Below are positions 18,482 through 26,790 of a stretch of DNA of 64,000 nt, piece by piece. Position 1 is the stretch's first letter, and each line of letters starts with the position of its first letter. The stretch covers positions 372,001 through 436,000 of the forward strand of contig NZ_FODC01000002.1 in NCBI RefSeq assembly GCF_900110275.1, in the 5' to 3' direction. The position numbers and the translations under genes were made by a program. Source of the DNA: Duganella sp. CF517. Lineage in GTDB: Bacteria; Pseudomonadota; Gammaproteobacteria; Burkholderiales; Burkholderiaceae_D. Below the pieces are notes generated by a model that saw only the letters and a list, made by a program, of their open reading frames with translations, had not been told where the DNA came from and did not search any database.

Positions 18482-20128
18482 TCACCCGCACGCCAGCCGC
18501 ATCGCATCGATGCAATACGCCCGCTCGCGGTACGCGAAGTAATCGAAGTCGGCGTGCAGCCCCGTGCCGGCCATGTCCTGGCACGCCATGCCGACGAACG
18601 CCCCGGTGAAGTTGGGCTGGCCGGGCGCGTTGGCCTCGTCCGACAGGATGCTGGCGTCGAACTGCTGCGTCAGCCACTGCCAGTCGCCGTCCGCGATCCG
18701 GTAGCCGAAGTACAACCGCTCCTCGTCGACCTCCACGCGCAGGGCCACCGGCGCGCCGGACGGCAGCGCGATCGGCGCCGTGAAGGTGTCCGTCTGCACA
18801 TGGTTGGGCAGGCTCGTCATCACCCGCAAGTGCTTGCCGAGCGCCTCGTCGTGTGTGATGTGCAGATAGTGGAACTTGGCGCCGCCGTAATAGCAGACCA
18901 GCCCCGCCTGCTGCTGGTAATGTTCCGGCTCGAAATCGACCACGGTCGAGGCGCTGTAGCAGTGGGACTGCTGGCGGCGCGCGACCAGTGCCTGACGGAA
19001 CTGGCTGCCGAGGCTCTCGCGGCCGAACAGACGCAAATACCCCGGCCGCTCGGTCAGGCTGAACAGCTCCTCCGGCCACGGCGAGCGCAGCCACTGGAAC
19101 GCCAGCGGCAATTGCGGCGCGTCGAAATCCTCGCGGACCGGCTCGACGGGCCAGGGATGCGGCGGCAAGCCCGGCGCGGCGGCCACGCGCTGCGCCGTCC
19201 CCAGACCGTCGACCGTGCGCAGCCAGCCATCGTCGCCCCACACCACCGGCTGGATCGCGGTCTCGCGCCCCAGCGTGCAGGTGCCGCGATTGCGCAGCGG
19301 CCGGCCGCACAGGTACACCATATAAGTCTGGCCGTCCTGCGTGTCGACCAGATCGGCGTGGCCGGCCCGCTGCAAGCCGGCGTCGGGCCGGTGGCGGGAA
19401 CTGAGGATGGTCTGGTCCGGATGCAACTCATACGGCCCATGCAGATCGCGCGCCCGCGCCATCGTCACGCCATGGTTCCAGCCGGTGCCGCCCTCGGCGG
19501 TCAACAGATAGTAATAGCCGTCGCGCTTGTACAAGTGCGGCGCCTCCGTCAACCCGTGCGCTGTGCCTTGGAAGATGTTTTCGCGCCGGCCGATCAGGCG
19601 CCGCTGCGCCACCGAATATTCCTGCGCCACGATGCCGGCGAAACGGTTGCCGCCCGGCCGGTGGTCCCACAGCTGGTTGAGTAAATACTTGCGGCCGTCG
19701 TCGTCATGGAACAGCGACGGATCGAAGCCGCTGCTGTTCAGATGAACCGGATCGGACCATGGGCCGTCGATGGCCGGACTGGTGACCAGGTAGTTATGGA
19801 AGTCGCGCAGCGATGCGCTGCCCGCGGCGCCACCGGTGGAGGTGCGGCCGTAGCGCTTGACGTCGGTGTAGATCAGCCAGAACAAACCATCCGCGTAAGT
19901 CAGGCATGGCGCCCACACGCCGCAGGAATCCGGCGCGCCCAGCATGTTGAGCTGGCTGGCGCGGGTGAGTGGACGGCCCAGCAGGCGCCAGTTGACCAGG
20001 TCGCGCGAATGGTGGATCTGCACGCCCGGATACCATTCGAAGGTGGACGTGGCGATGTAATAGTCGTCCTCCACCCGCACGATGGACGGATCGGGATTGA
20101 AGCCGGGGAGGATGGGATTCTGGATCAT
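18482..20128 (-). CDS. GH43 beta-xylosidase / alpha-L-arabinofuranosidase, cytoplasmic
   Basis: This protein of 548 residues lacks a signal peptide and begins MIQNPILPGFNPDPSIVRV, where the aspartate of NPDPS is the family catalytic base. Further five-blade propeller motifs are SSGFDPSLFHDDDGRKYLLN and the acid region HGLTEAPHLYKRDGYYYLL. A C-terminal beta-sandwich (about 330-548) matches the two-domain GH43 xylosidases (subfamily 11 type). The ATG overlaps the transporter stop as ATGA, so both are translated together. It probably hydrolyses imported xylo- or arabinoxylo-oligosaccharides inside the cell. The longer reading upstream is only the transporter gene in another frame. The split between xylosidase and arabinofuranosidase activity cannot be settled. 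Confidence 0.88.
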   Translation of the reverse strand: MIQNPILPGFNPDPSIVRVEDDYYIATSTFEWYPGVQIHHSRDLVNWRLLGRPLTRASQLNMLGAPDSCGVWAPCLTYADGLFWLIYTDVKRYGRTSTGGAAGSASLRDFHNYLVTSPAIDGPWSDPVHLNSSGFDPSLFHDDDGRKYLLNQLWDHRPGGNRFAGIVAQEYSVAQRRLIGRRENIFQGTAHGLTEAPHLYKRDGYYYLLTAEGGTGWNHGVTMARARDLHGPYELHPDQTILSSRHRPDAGLQRAGHADLVDTQDGQTYMVYLCGRPLRNRGTCTLGRETAIQPVVWGDDGWLRTVDGLGTAQRVAAAPGLPPHPWPVEPVREDFDAPQLPLAFQWLRSPWPEELFSLTERPGYLRLFGRESLGSQFRQALVARRQQSHCYSASTVVDFEPEHYQQQAGLVCYYGGAKFHYLHITHDEALGKHLRVMTSLPNHVQTDTFTAPIALPSGAPVALRVEVDEERLYFGYRIADGDWQWLTQQFDASILSDEANAPGQPNFTGAFVGMACQDMAGTGLHADFDYFAYRERAYCIDAMRLACG

Positions 20129-21429
20129 GCTGGTTGGGTGGTGAGGGGTTGTTGGATCGTCGGCGCCGGTTCGCGCACCAGCGTCCACAACAGCACAGCG
20201 GCGACCAGGTCGAGCACCGCCAGCGTGACAAAGAACGGCGTGTAGCCGACGCTGGCCATCAGGCCGCCGATCAGCAACGAGAAAATCAACAGGCCCAGGT
20301 TGCCGAAGGTGCCGCACATGCCGGCCACCGTCGCCACTTCGTTGCGTTTGAACAGATCGGACGACATCGTGATGACGGTGACGGACAAGGTCTGATGCGC
20401 GAAGCCGGCCAGGCTGAGCAAGGCGATGGCGGCGTAGGGACTGTCGACGAAGCCGACGAACGCCACGCCCATCATCATGCAGGCGCCCAGGGTGAAGGCG
20501 CCGCGCCGCGCGTTGATCAGGCGCACACCGCGCTTTTGCAGCGCCAGCACCACCAGCGGCCCGAACATGCAGCCAAGGTCGGCGGCCAGGAACGGCAGCC
20601 AGGCGAACATGGCGATCTGCGCCAGGTCGAAATGGCGCACCGTGGTCAGATACAGCGGCACCCAAAACGACAGCGTACCCCAGGCCGGGTCGGCCAGGAA
20701 GCGCGGCAGCGCGATGCCCCAGAAATTGCGCATCTTGAGGATGCTAACGATGGATGGCCGCTTGCCGTCGCCTTCCAGATGCTTTTCCTGGCCGGCGGCG
20801 ATATGCTCCTTCTCGGCGGCCGACAGGCGGCGGTGGCGGGCCGGCGCGTCGTACAGCAGCAGCCAGGCCGCCACCCACACCAGGCCCAGCGCGCCGGTGA
20901 TCACGAACGCGGACTGCCAGTTGTAATACAGGATGGCCCACACCACCAGCGGCGGCGCCAGCATCGAGCCGAACGAGGCGCCGATATTGAAGATGCCGCC
21001 CGCCAGCCCGCGCTCCTTGGCCGGGAACCATTCGGACACGGCCTTCATGCCGGCCGGATTGGCCGAGCCCTCCGCCAGCCCCAGCAAGGCGCGCAGCGCG
21101 GCCAGGGTCTGCCAGTTGGTGGCCATGCCGTGCATCATGCAAATGACCGACCAGGCGGCGGCGAACATGGCGAAGCCGTACTTCAGGCCGATCACATCGA
21201 GGATGTAGCCGCATACGGGCTGCAACATGATCGCGCCCTGGAAGGCGGCCGTGATGTACGAGTATTCCTTGGTGGTGATGCCGAGCTCGGTGAGCAAGGT
21301 GGGCGCCGCCACCGCCAACGTGCTGCGCGTCAGGTAGTTGATGACAGCGCCCAGCATGATCAGACTGATCATCCACCAGCGTAATCCCTTGATCTTGGAC
21401 AAAGACATGTTTGCGCTATCATTTACCAT
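20125..21429 (-). CDS. MFS transporter, anion:cation symporter (ExuT-like)
   Basis: This 434-residue major facilitator has about twelve membrane helices. It resembles the hexuronate/galactonate transporters: INYLTRSTLAVAAPTL in helix 1, RALLGLAEGSANPAGMKAVSEWF and ERGLAGGIFNIGASFGSMLAPP. Those relatives import sugar acids by proton symport. Its tight coupling to the GH43 gene suggests uptake of an acidic or neutral xylo-oligosaccharide (perhaps glucuronoxylan fragments), which is inference. The start is uncertain: ATG at 21429 or the internal ATG at 21408 (MSLSKIKGLRWW), and neither has a strong ribosome site. Confidence 0.85.
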   Translation of the reverse strand: MVNDSANMSLSKIKGLRWWMISLIMLGAVINYLTRSTLAVAAPTLLTELGITTKEYSYITAAFQGAIMLQPVCGYILDVIGLKYGFAMFAAAWSVICMMHGMATNWQTLAALRALLGLAEGSANPAGMKAVSEWFPAKERGLAGGIFNIGASFGSMLAPPLVVWAILYYNWQSAFVITGALGLVWVAAWLLLYDAPARHRRLSAAEKEHIAAGQEKHLEGDGKRPSIVSILKMRNFWGIALPRFLADPAWGTLSFWVPLYLTTVRHFDLAQIAMFAWLPFLAADLGCMFGPLVVLALQKRGVRLINARRGAFTLGACMMMGVAFVGFVDSPYAAIALLSLAGFAHQTLSVTVITMSSDLFKRNEVATVAGMCGTFGNLGLLIFSLLIGGLMASVGYTPFFVTLAVLDLVAAVLLWTLVREPAPTIQQPLTTQPA

Positions 21430-21535
21430 GGAGGGGCAACATTACCACATTTTGCCGGCGAAATGATAGCGCAATCTTCCGCCCGACGGACTGTCGGCTG
21501 CCGGCCTCACATTGAGCAATACACAACGATTATTG

Positions 21536-21563
21536 TTGCAATTGCTAGCCGTGCAGTTATGAT
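21536..21563 (+). promoter_or_regulatory. Promoter of the PEP-CTERM gene
   Basis: TTGCAA (21536-21541), 16 bases, TATGAT (21558-21563), about 40 bases before the ATG. It looks like a housekeeping sigma-70 promoter in the divergent gap beside the MFS gene. Confidence 0.5.
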
Positions 21564-21601
21564 GTAGTTTTAACCAAAAATATTTCCAAACGGGGAACAA
21601 T

Positions 21602-22252
21602 ATGAATCTAAAGCAACTTTTCACTGCGATTGTGATTGCTGCGGCCACCTTGTCCGGCGCTGCGCACGCCGACACGGTGTACAGCAACGCCGACGACGGA
21701 ACCAGCGCCATCGCCTACATGGGTGAGCCGGACACGACCAGCTACGGCCAGTTTTTCACGGCGCCGGGTGGTTGGTTGAAAGATTTTAGTTTCCAGGCAC
21801 TATCTGGCGCGAGCGGTGATCTCGCGCTCGTCGTTGCCGCCTGGGACGGCAGCAAGGCGGTCGGTCCGGCGCTGTACACCAGCGCGCCGATCACCTACGA
21901 GGGTGGCAGCCAATTCCTGGGCGCGAGCGGTATCAACCTGGCGCTGACGGCAGGCACCAACTACATCGCCTACCTGACGGTCGCCAATATCGCCTCGCCG
22001 GTCTCGTACGTGACCTTCGCCGGCTCCGACAGCGACACCGGCCTTGGCGGCGGCTTCCGCTACCTCAACTCGAACCTGACCGACCCGCTGACGCTGAGCG
22101 AAAGCTGGAACGCGTTTTCCACGCAACACCTGGCCTACACGGCAACGTTCGGCACGGCCAGCGCCGTGCCGGAGCCCGGCACCTACGTCATGCTGCTGGC
22201 CGGCATGGGCATGATGGGCGCCATCGCCCGCCGCCGTAAAAACCAGGCGTAA
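21602..22252 (+). CDS. PEP-CTERM sorting domain protein
   Basis: This 216-residue exported protein has an N-terminal signal peptide (cleavage near AHA-DTVYS), a beta-rich middle part without enzyme motifs, and a C-terminal sorting signal VPEPGTYVMLLAGMGMMG followed by a basic RRRKNQ tail. PEP-CTERM proteins are handled by exosortase and are often found in exopolysaccharide-producing bacteria. No exosortase gene is in the window. GGGGAA precedes the ATG. It reads divergently from the hemicellulose locus and need not be related to it. Specific function unknown. Confidence 0.85.
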   Translation: MNLKQLFTAIVIAAATLSGAAHADTVYSNADDGTSAIAYMGEPDTTSYGQFFTAPGGWLKDFSFQALSGASGDLALVVAAWDGSKAVGPALYTSAPITYEGGSQFLGASGINLALTAGTNYIAYLTVANIASPVSYVTFAGSDSDTGLGGGFRYLNSNLTDPLTLSESWNAFSTQHLAYTATFGTASAVPEPGTYVMLLAGMGMMGAIARRRKNQA

Positions 22253-22384
22253 GCTTCGGCGGAACAAGGCCGCGTCGTTTAGCGCCGACTTGGACTGCGC
22301 AACGGCGATGGCATCTTGAATCCGCAACGCCGATAACCGCGGGGTGACGTACCCCGCAGTCAGCCCGCGCTTGCTGTCACGTCT

Positions 22385-23065
22385 TCATGGCGGGTCCGCA
22401 AGCGTTTTGCAATTTAGGAATAACGTGCCGCCTCCGCGCGCGGCACGCGTCTGCGCCACCTGGCCCGCACCGCACACCTTGTCAAGACCTGGCAGCGTGT
22501 AGGTGCGCAAGATTTCGCCATTCGGCGCCAGTGCCGCGCCCTCCCCGCCAACGTAGACCCTGTCGTGGCAATCCTCATCCGTGCAATAACTGACGCATTC
22601 CCTGCAGGCTTGTGCTTCCCCCTGGCGAAAGGGAGCGCAGTGATCGTACTGCGCGGGCACCACGATACGAAACTGCTCGGCCTTGAAGTAGCCGCACTGA
22701 AGCACCGGGCGCCGGCCATCGCCGGCCACATCGATAGCGAACCGTCCGATCCCGCGCTCCGCCGTCGGGTAATCAAAATCACCGGTGTGACGGATATTCG
22801 GTACCACCACGATACCTTGCCGGTTGACGGCGACCATCTCGCGCGGTTGTTCGATGACGATGACGGCCATGCCGTAGCCGTTGGCCTCGATGCGTTTTAA
22901 GTACCGCGGCTTCACTTTGCGTTCGCCGCCCTTTTCTATGAAGCATCGTGCCGACCACTCGTCGCCGGAGCTGGTGCGCGGGCATGGGTCGACCGGCTTC
23001 GCGGCGAGCGCATGCGTGCTAACGCACAGTACCACCCATCCCGCCAACAGCGCGCCCAGCGTCAT
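22385..23065 (-). CDS. Exported hypothetical protein, WG-repeat-like
   Basis: This 226-residue protein has a signal peptide ending THALA and a GGGAG ribosome site. The mature part has a repeated pattern in which NRQGIVVVPNIRHTGDFDY and APNGEILRTYTLPG recall WG/KWG-type repeats (residue-G-x-V-x-x-P). It also contains several cysteines (CGYFKAEQF, CRECVSYCTDEDC), which suggests disulfides after export. No catalytic motif is recognised. It faces the PEP-CTERM gene convergently. Function unknown. Confidence 0.6.
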   Translation of the reverse strand: MTLGALLAGWVVLCVSTHALAAKPVDPCPRTSSGDEWSARCFIEKGGERKVKPRYLKRIEANGYGMAVIVIEQPREMVAVNRQGIVVVPNIRHTGDFDYPTAERGIGRFAIDVAGDGRRPVLQCGYFKAEQFRIVVPAQYDHCAPFRQGEAQACRECVSYCTDEDCHDRVYVGGEGAALAPNGEILRTYTLPGLDKVCGAGQVAQTRAARGGGTLFLNCKTLADPP

Positions 23066-23183
23066 ATCGACTCCCGTTCCATCTTCGTATTCAGGCTTCG
23101 TTTGAAACCGTTAGTGCTGTCTCGACGTATACATTTTCTCAACCGAGAACACATTCGGCTGAAATGCACCGGAGGGTGGCGCC

Positions 23184-23420
23184 ATGAGAAAACTGGTTCT
23201 TGCAGCTCAATTCGGCATCTATTGGGACCCCGCCTGCACGTTTGCCGAAGCGGAACTGTCGGTCCGCGCCGCATTCCTTTCCACACACTCGGAGGCGGAA
23301 TTCGTTCGCTGGAATACCTTGCTCGATCCCGGTTGGGCCGTGTCATTCTTCCACGCCTACCGGAACGAACCGGGCATCGATCTGTCCTGGATCATCGAGG
23401 CGCTGTACGAAATTCGCTAA
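23184..23420 (+). CDS. Small hypothetical protein (78 residues)
   Basis: GGAGGG lies eight bases before the ATG, which supports translation. The product (MRKLVLAAQFGIYWDPACTF and so on) is acidic, lacks a clear membrane segment or signal peptide, and ends WIIEALYEIR. No family is recognised. It lies between a minus-strand exported protein and another short plus-strand gene just before the AT-rich island. Confidence 0.45.
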   Translation: MRKLVLAAQFGIYWDPACTFAEAELSVRAAFLSTHSEAEFVRWNTLLDPGWAVSFFHAYRNEPGIDLSWIIEALYEIR

Positions 23421-23555
23421 CGCGGCAATGACATGCGCCAACGGCGCCACTGTAGCGCAAGCCTGGCACCGGCCGCAACCGATTGCGCCTGAGCAATACT
23501 GCAAGCGCACTCCCGGGCTATCCTCGAATATCCATTTATTCGACGAGGTGCAAGC

Positions 23556-23852
23556 ATGTTCACACCGACCGCCACGCTGAGGTGGGTGCTTTTTATCTTC
23601 TTGCTATCGACGCACCTCATCCTGACATGGAAAGCGTTTGAATTAGACTGGCTGTACTTGGAGATCGCCGCCCTGGCGCCAGTGATCGCTCTGGAAGAAG
23701 CCGGAATCAAGCTCGACGCCTGCAGAGGGTTCACATGCATGCCTGGTCCGGTTGGCTGGACACTTTGCCTGGCGGTTTGGAGCGGCGTGCACTACCTGGC
23801 GGCAACACTGCTCAGCATGTGCGCGATGAAAAAGGATGCACCGCAAGCCTGA
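23556..23852 (+). CDS. Small membrane protein (98 residues), hypothetical
   Basis: The ORF has GAGG before its ATG and codes for a protein with a strong membrane segment at about 9-25 (WVLFIFLLSTHLILTWKAF), a weaker one near 33-45 and a third near 67-88 (VGWTLCLAVWSGVHYLAATL). A Cys pair lies in the intervening loop. No family is recognised. It is the last gene with the GC-rich composition of the chromosome before the AT-rich island. Confidence 0.45.
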   Translation: MFTPTATLRWVLFIFLLSTHLILTWKAFELDWLYLEIAALAPVIALEEAGIKLDACRGFTCMPGPVGWTLCLAVWSGVHYLAATLLSMCAMKKDAPQA

Positions 23853-23984
23853 ACTACTGTGCGCAATACGCCTACACGATTCCCACGCTCAAACTGGAGT
23901 ACACGTTAGCATCAGGCGGCTTCAGCTTTTCCGCTACGCGGCGGCTGTCAGCCGATTCTAGAGGCACGCCCGTATGAAAATTGT

Positions 23985-24251
23985 AGAGCAACGGCTTTAA
24001 AATTATCAAGGAGTGGGGTCATTACACCGACGGAACGCAAGAAGAGAACGAACACAATCAAGCTCTATTTTTGCTAGTTGCAAATAACTCAAACACTCAT
24101 ACAATACAATGGTAAGTTTGTGGGGCTTCTGGAAATATATAATTATCTTGACGATGACTTGACCGGCGAGATTGATAAAACGAAAGCAAACGAAGTGATA
24201 GAAAATGTCTTCAATGAGAATTATGCAGAAATTTTCGAAGAAATTTTATAA
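23985..24251 (+). pseudogene. Frameshifted remnant of a small acidic protein
   Basis: Two overlapping reading frames without proper starts read as parts of one protein: KIIKEWGHYTDGTQEENEHN in one frame, then FVGLLEIYNYLDDDLTGEID and ENVFNENYAEIFEEIL to a TAA in the next. The switch falls near 24,110. A strong terminator follows at once. Composition is AT-rich like the rest of the island. No family recognised. Confidence 0.35.
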
Positions 24252-24253
24252 AA

Positions 24254-24282
24254 AAAAGCCCCGAATTTCGGGGCTTTTGTTT
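24254..24282. terminator. Bidirectional intrinsic terminator
   Basis: AAGCCCCGAA and TTCGGGGCTT form a near-perfect stem flanked by A and T runs on both sides. It sits between the plus-strand remnant and the minus-strand small zinc-ribbon gene. Confidence 0.8.
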
Positions 24283-24329
24283 TATGGTTCGCCGCTAAGG
24301 GGCAGGCAATCAGGGTTGAGATATGAACT

Positions 24330-24647
24330 TCAGTCGTCGCCTCTGTCTCGGAATTGATATTGACAATCTACACAATAAAAGTCTTCTCCCGCTTGATCAT
24401 TTCGTATTGCGTCCGCAACCATATCCATAGGGAGCGTTTGCCCACATTCTTCATTGTCACAAGCAATTTCAAAGTGAGGATGAATGACAGTTTGATAGAC
24501 TCCTTTTTGCTTACCTGAGAGACCGTCAAGACTGCTTTCGCCTATCACTTTCTTAGCAATTCCCGCCGCAGCACCTTCAATCAAATCATAGTCCAGCAAT
24601 GCTTGCAAAGCTTCGTTACGGCTCTCAGCTTCGTATTGTTCTTCCAT
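24330..24647 (-). CDS. Small zinc-ribbon-like protein (105 residues), island cargo
   Basis: The N-terminal half is helical and acidic (MEEQYEAESRNEALQALLDY). The C-terminal half has two Cys pairs, CDNEECGQT and CVDCQYQF, spaced like a zinc ribbon. An AGAGG-type site precedes the ATG. It follows the larger zinc-ribbon membrane protein by 32 bases on the same strand and is likely co-transcribed with it. Codon use is AT-rich, unlike the chromosome, so it was acquired. Function unknown. Confidence 0.6.
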   Translation of the reverse strand: MEEQYEAESRNEALQALLDYDLIEGAAAGIAKKVIGESSLDGLSGKQKGVYQTVIHPHFEIACDNEECGQTLPMDMVADAIRNDQAGEDFYCVDCQYQFRDRGDD

Positions 24648-24679
24648 GATAAAACCTCTTATGTTTGATTTATACAGAG

Positions 24680-25384
24680 TTATAAATCTTTAAGTTTATC
24701 GTATGCTTCTAAAGTTTGTTTAATATTTTTGATAGCTTTAGCAGACAATTCAAAATCTTCTCTTTTGTCTTTCCCCGACAAGCGAATGGTAGATTTCTTC
24801 GAGTTTGCAATGGTTCGCAACGAAGCTATATCAAGCTCACTTGCAGGGATATCTATGTTCTCAAAAACTCCCGCCGTATTGTTATCTCTAGAGACTTTAC
24901 CATACGAAAAATCTCTTTCATAAGCTATAGAATCATCAGCCATGACTTTGAACTTATCCCAAAAAATCCAAGTATCCCCATGAAAAGCGACTTGAACTCT
25001 CAATATTGCTCGCCCCGTTTCGGTCACTGCAAGATAAGTAGATAAATGGTCGTCGAAAATATTTGTATTAGGAGCGGTATAGAAAGAGATTTTTTCCATT
25101 TTATCTCTACTAAGTTTAAAATTTTTCAATATTGGAGCTATTGCTTTCGCCGTCTCCTCTGGTGTCATTTTCGGTTTGCTTGGAACCGCTACCTCTGCGG
25201 GCTTCTCAGCGACTGAAGTTCTTGAACTCTGTGAAGTGCATTGATAGACAAAAAAACCCACAAACAAGACAGCAATCCAACCGAGAAGACCGACTTTTTT
25301 TGGCGGTTTCGCTCCGCATTTCGGACAAGCTTTTGCTTCCGTGCTTACTTCCGTACCGCATTCTTTACACTTAACTAAAGCCAT
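24680..25384 (-). CDS. Zinc-ribbon, single-pass membrane protein, island cargo
   Basis: This 234-residue protein opens with a four-cysteine zinc ribbon (CKECGTEVSTEAKACPKCG, residues 6-24), then a membrane helix (about 32-50, GLLGWIAVLFVGFFVYQC). A Ser/Pro-rich linker leads to a C-terminal domain of about 150 residues with no recognised family (EKISFYTAPNTNIFDDHLST). The topology suggests a cytoplasmic ribbon and an exported domain. The start overlaps the end of the broken recombinase by 14 bases. Similar ribbon-plus-helix proteins are common in phage and island cargo. Function unknown. Confidence 0.65.
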   Translation of the reverse strand: MALVKCKECGTEVSTEAKACPKCGAKPPKKVGLLGWIAVLFVGFFVYQCTSQSSRTSVAEKPAEVAVPSKPKMTPEETAKAIAPILKNFKLSRDKMEKISFYTAPNTNIFDDHLSTYLAVTETGRAILRVQVAFHGDTWIFWDKFKVMADDSIAYERDFSYGKVSRDNNTAGVFENIDIPASELDIASLRTIANSKKSTIRLSGKDKREDFELSAKAIKNIKQTLEAYDKLKDL

Positions 25385-26711
25385 TCCCTACCCCTAGAAA
25401 ATTTATTATATATTTTTTTTCATTATCAATGATAAAACTATTGAGAACGCTTATGGAAAATCTAACTTCAACAGACCCGAAATATTGTGCAATCCCTTTA
25501 ATCGGCTCTTGCATAATTTTCGCCAACTGATCAACAGAAAAATCACCACTATAATTGCTTACATTTGTGTCGTCAATTTCATGCCCACACCGAGGTTCGT
25601 AAGGCATTCCTTCCTTGAGTAGATAGTCATCCAATAACTTGCGGAGATGAAAAAAAGCTTCGGTCTATCAATTTTTACTTCTGCTATATGTCGCTTAAAT
25701 TTCTTACCCACAGCATTGCCAGAACCTTTACCTAACTTCTCTTGATACTTAAAAATTTTGTCTTTTCCGTCAATGAACTCTTGCAAACCTTCGTCAAACA
25801 ATTTTTGAGATAAAGGAACTTTCGGATGCCCGCAAGAGTCTTTGAGTCATTGATAGTAATGTAATTTACACCTTGCTCGGACTTCTTAAACTGCTTCTTT
25901 GTGAGGCCTGTGATTTCACTAATGCGAGCACCAGAATACAGACCAAGAATCAAGTCCAATAGTAGTCCTTGTCCTCGTTTTTCGCCTTCTGCATAAATTC
26001 CGAACGATAGATTTCTTGATTTCCTCTCGTTCAAAGATTGCATATCCCGCTTTTGCTCTATCCTTCTCCGACAGAATTTTTCTGTCTTTCGCGGGATTTT
26101 CTGCAAAGAAGTAGCCTTGAGTTTTTGCGAAGCTGAACACAGTTCGCAACACCGCCATTTTGTTATCAACAGTTCTCGCACTGTTTTTCTTTGAGAGGTG
26201 TTCTTGAAGTCTCGGAATGTCCGACAATTGTATGTCTCGTATGAACGGATTGCCGAGGAAGTGAGAAGCTTCTTTTGCGACATTCTTGTAAGCGACGACA
26301 GTTGCGGGCTTGCTGACTCTTGAGAAGAAAGAACTTGTCAATCAAGTCCAACAGCTTCAAGCCGCTCTTAGATTTGGCTTGCGGTAGAGGTTCGGTGTTG
26401 TAATTGGCTACAGAGGGCGCTGGCTGTGCATTAGGGGCGATATGCGCCGCTTTGAGCAATGCTAGAGCTTCGAGCATACGGGCATGATCTTCTGGAACGT
26501 CTGCCTTCAGCAAACCTCTAGAAAGGTCAATCTCAAATGTCTTAATATGGGACGAATCTGACGGCATACGAGCACTCTGCAAAAGCTGCGAAGCCCTCAT
26601 GATAGCTGTCAGCTGGTCACTTGTGTTCAGTGACCGCTTGACTTGCTTACCGTTGATTCTAGTGTGTAAATAATACGACGAATTTCTTAAGTAGATTGGC
26701 AATTTGAGCAT
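25371..26711 (-). pseudogene. Tyrosine recombinase (integrase), multiply frameshifted
   Basis: Read on the minus strand, the integrase is spread over successive frames. The N-terminal Arm/SAM-like part begins MLKLPIYLRNSSYYLHTRIN (26711 to about 26335). The core-binding domain continues in a second frame with VVAYKNVAKEASHFLGNPF (about 26340 to 25990). The catalytic arginine box GARISEITGL is in a third frame (near 25930). A fourth piece holds EFIDGKDKIFKYQEKLGKGS. The histidine/tyrosine boxes FFHLRKLLDDY and GHEIDDTNVSNYSGDF are in a fifth (25640 to 25371). The last shift falls in a homopolymer near 25652. At least four frameshifts make an active enzyme unlikely. Confidence 0.8.
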
Positions 26712-26745
26712 AGTTTGCTACCAAATTTGCTGCCAATCTCGATAC

Positions 26746-26780
26746 TAAAAAGCCCCATAAATCATTGATTTATAGGGCTT
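26746..26780 (-). terminator. Terminator after tRNA-Ser
   Basis: A hairpin of GCCCTATAAATCA against TGATTTATGGGGC, followed by a T run on the minus strand, lies just downstream of the tRNA. It would also stop transcription from the plus side. Confidence 0.75.
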
Positions 26781-26790
26781 TTCTTATTCT

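Larger units (their letters stand above)
23975..26790. mobile_element. Degenerate AT-rich integrated element at tRNA-Ser(GGA)
   Basis: Base composition changes sharply to AT-rich near 23,975 and back at the tRNA gene. The segment holds a broken tyrosine recombinase directly beside the tRNA 3' end, the usual layout of integrative elements, plus two zinc-ribbon cargo genes and a frameshifted remnant. The left limit is approximate: I could not find a copy of the tRNA 3' end there, so the left attachment site may be lost. It looks like the residue of a once larger island, now immobile because the recombinase is broken. Confidence 0.65.

Noticed and set aside
21437..21470. Possible regulon element before the MFS gene (ATCATTTCGCCGG ... 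TTGCCC on the minus strand)
   Set aside because: Only the outer ends resemble the element, one gap is needed, and the -10 at the fixed distance is missing.
22338..22358. GCGGGGT/ACCCCGC hairpin after the PEP-CTERM gene as terminator
   Set aside because: The stem is real but no T tract follows on either strand, so it was not listed as a feature.
23860..24020. Left attachment site of the tRNA-Ser element
   Set aside because: I searched by eye for a copy of the tRNA 3' end (GGCGGAGAGAGGGGGATTCG) near the left composition change and found none.
25371..26711. Treating the integrase frameshifts as programmed frameshifting
   Set aside because: There are at least four shifts at unrelated sites and no slippery-site plus stem pattern shared by them. 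Only one lies in a homopolymer, so decay (or local sequence error) is simpler.
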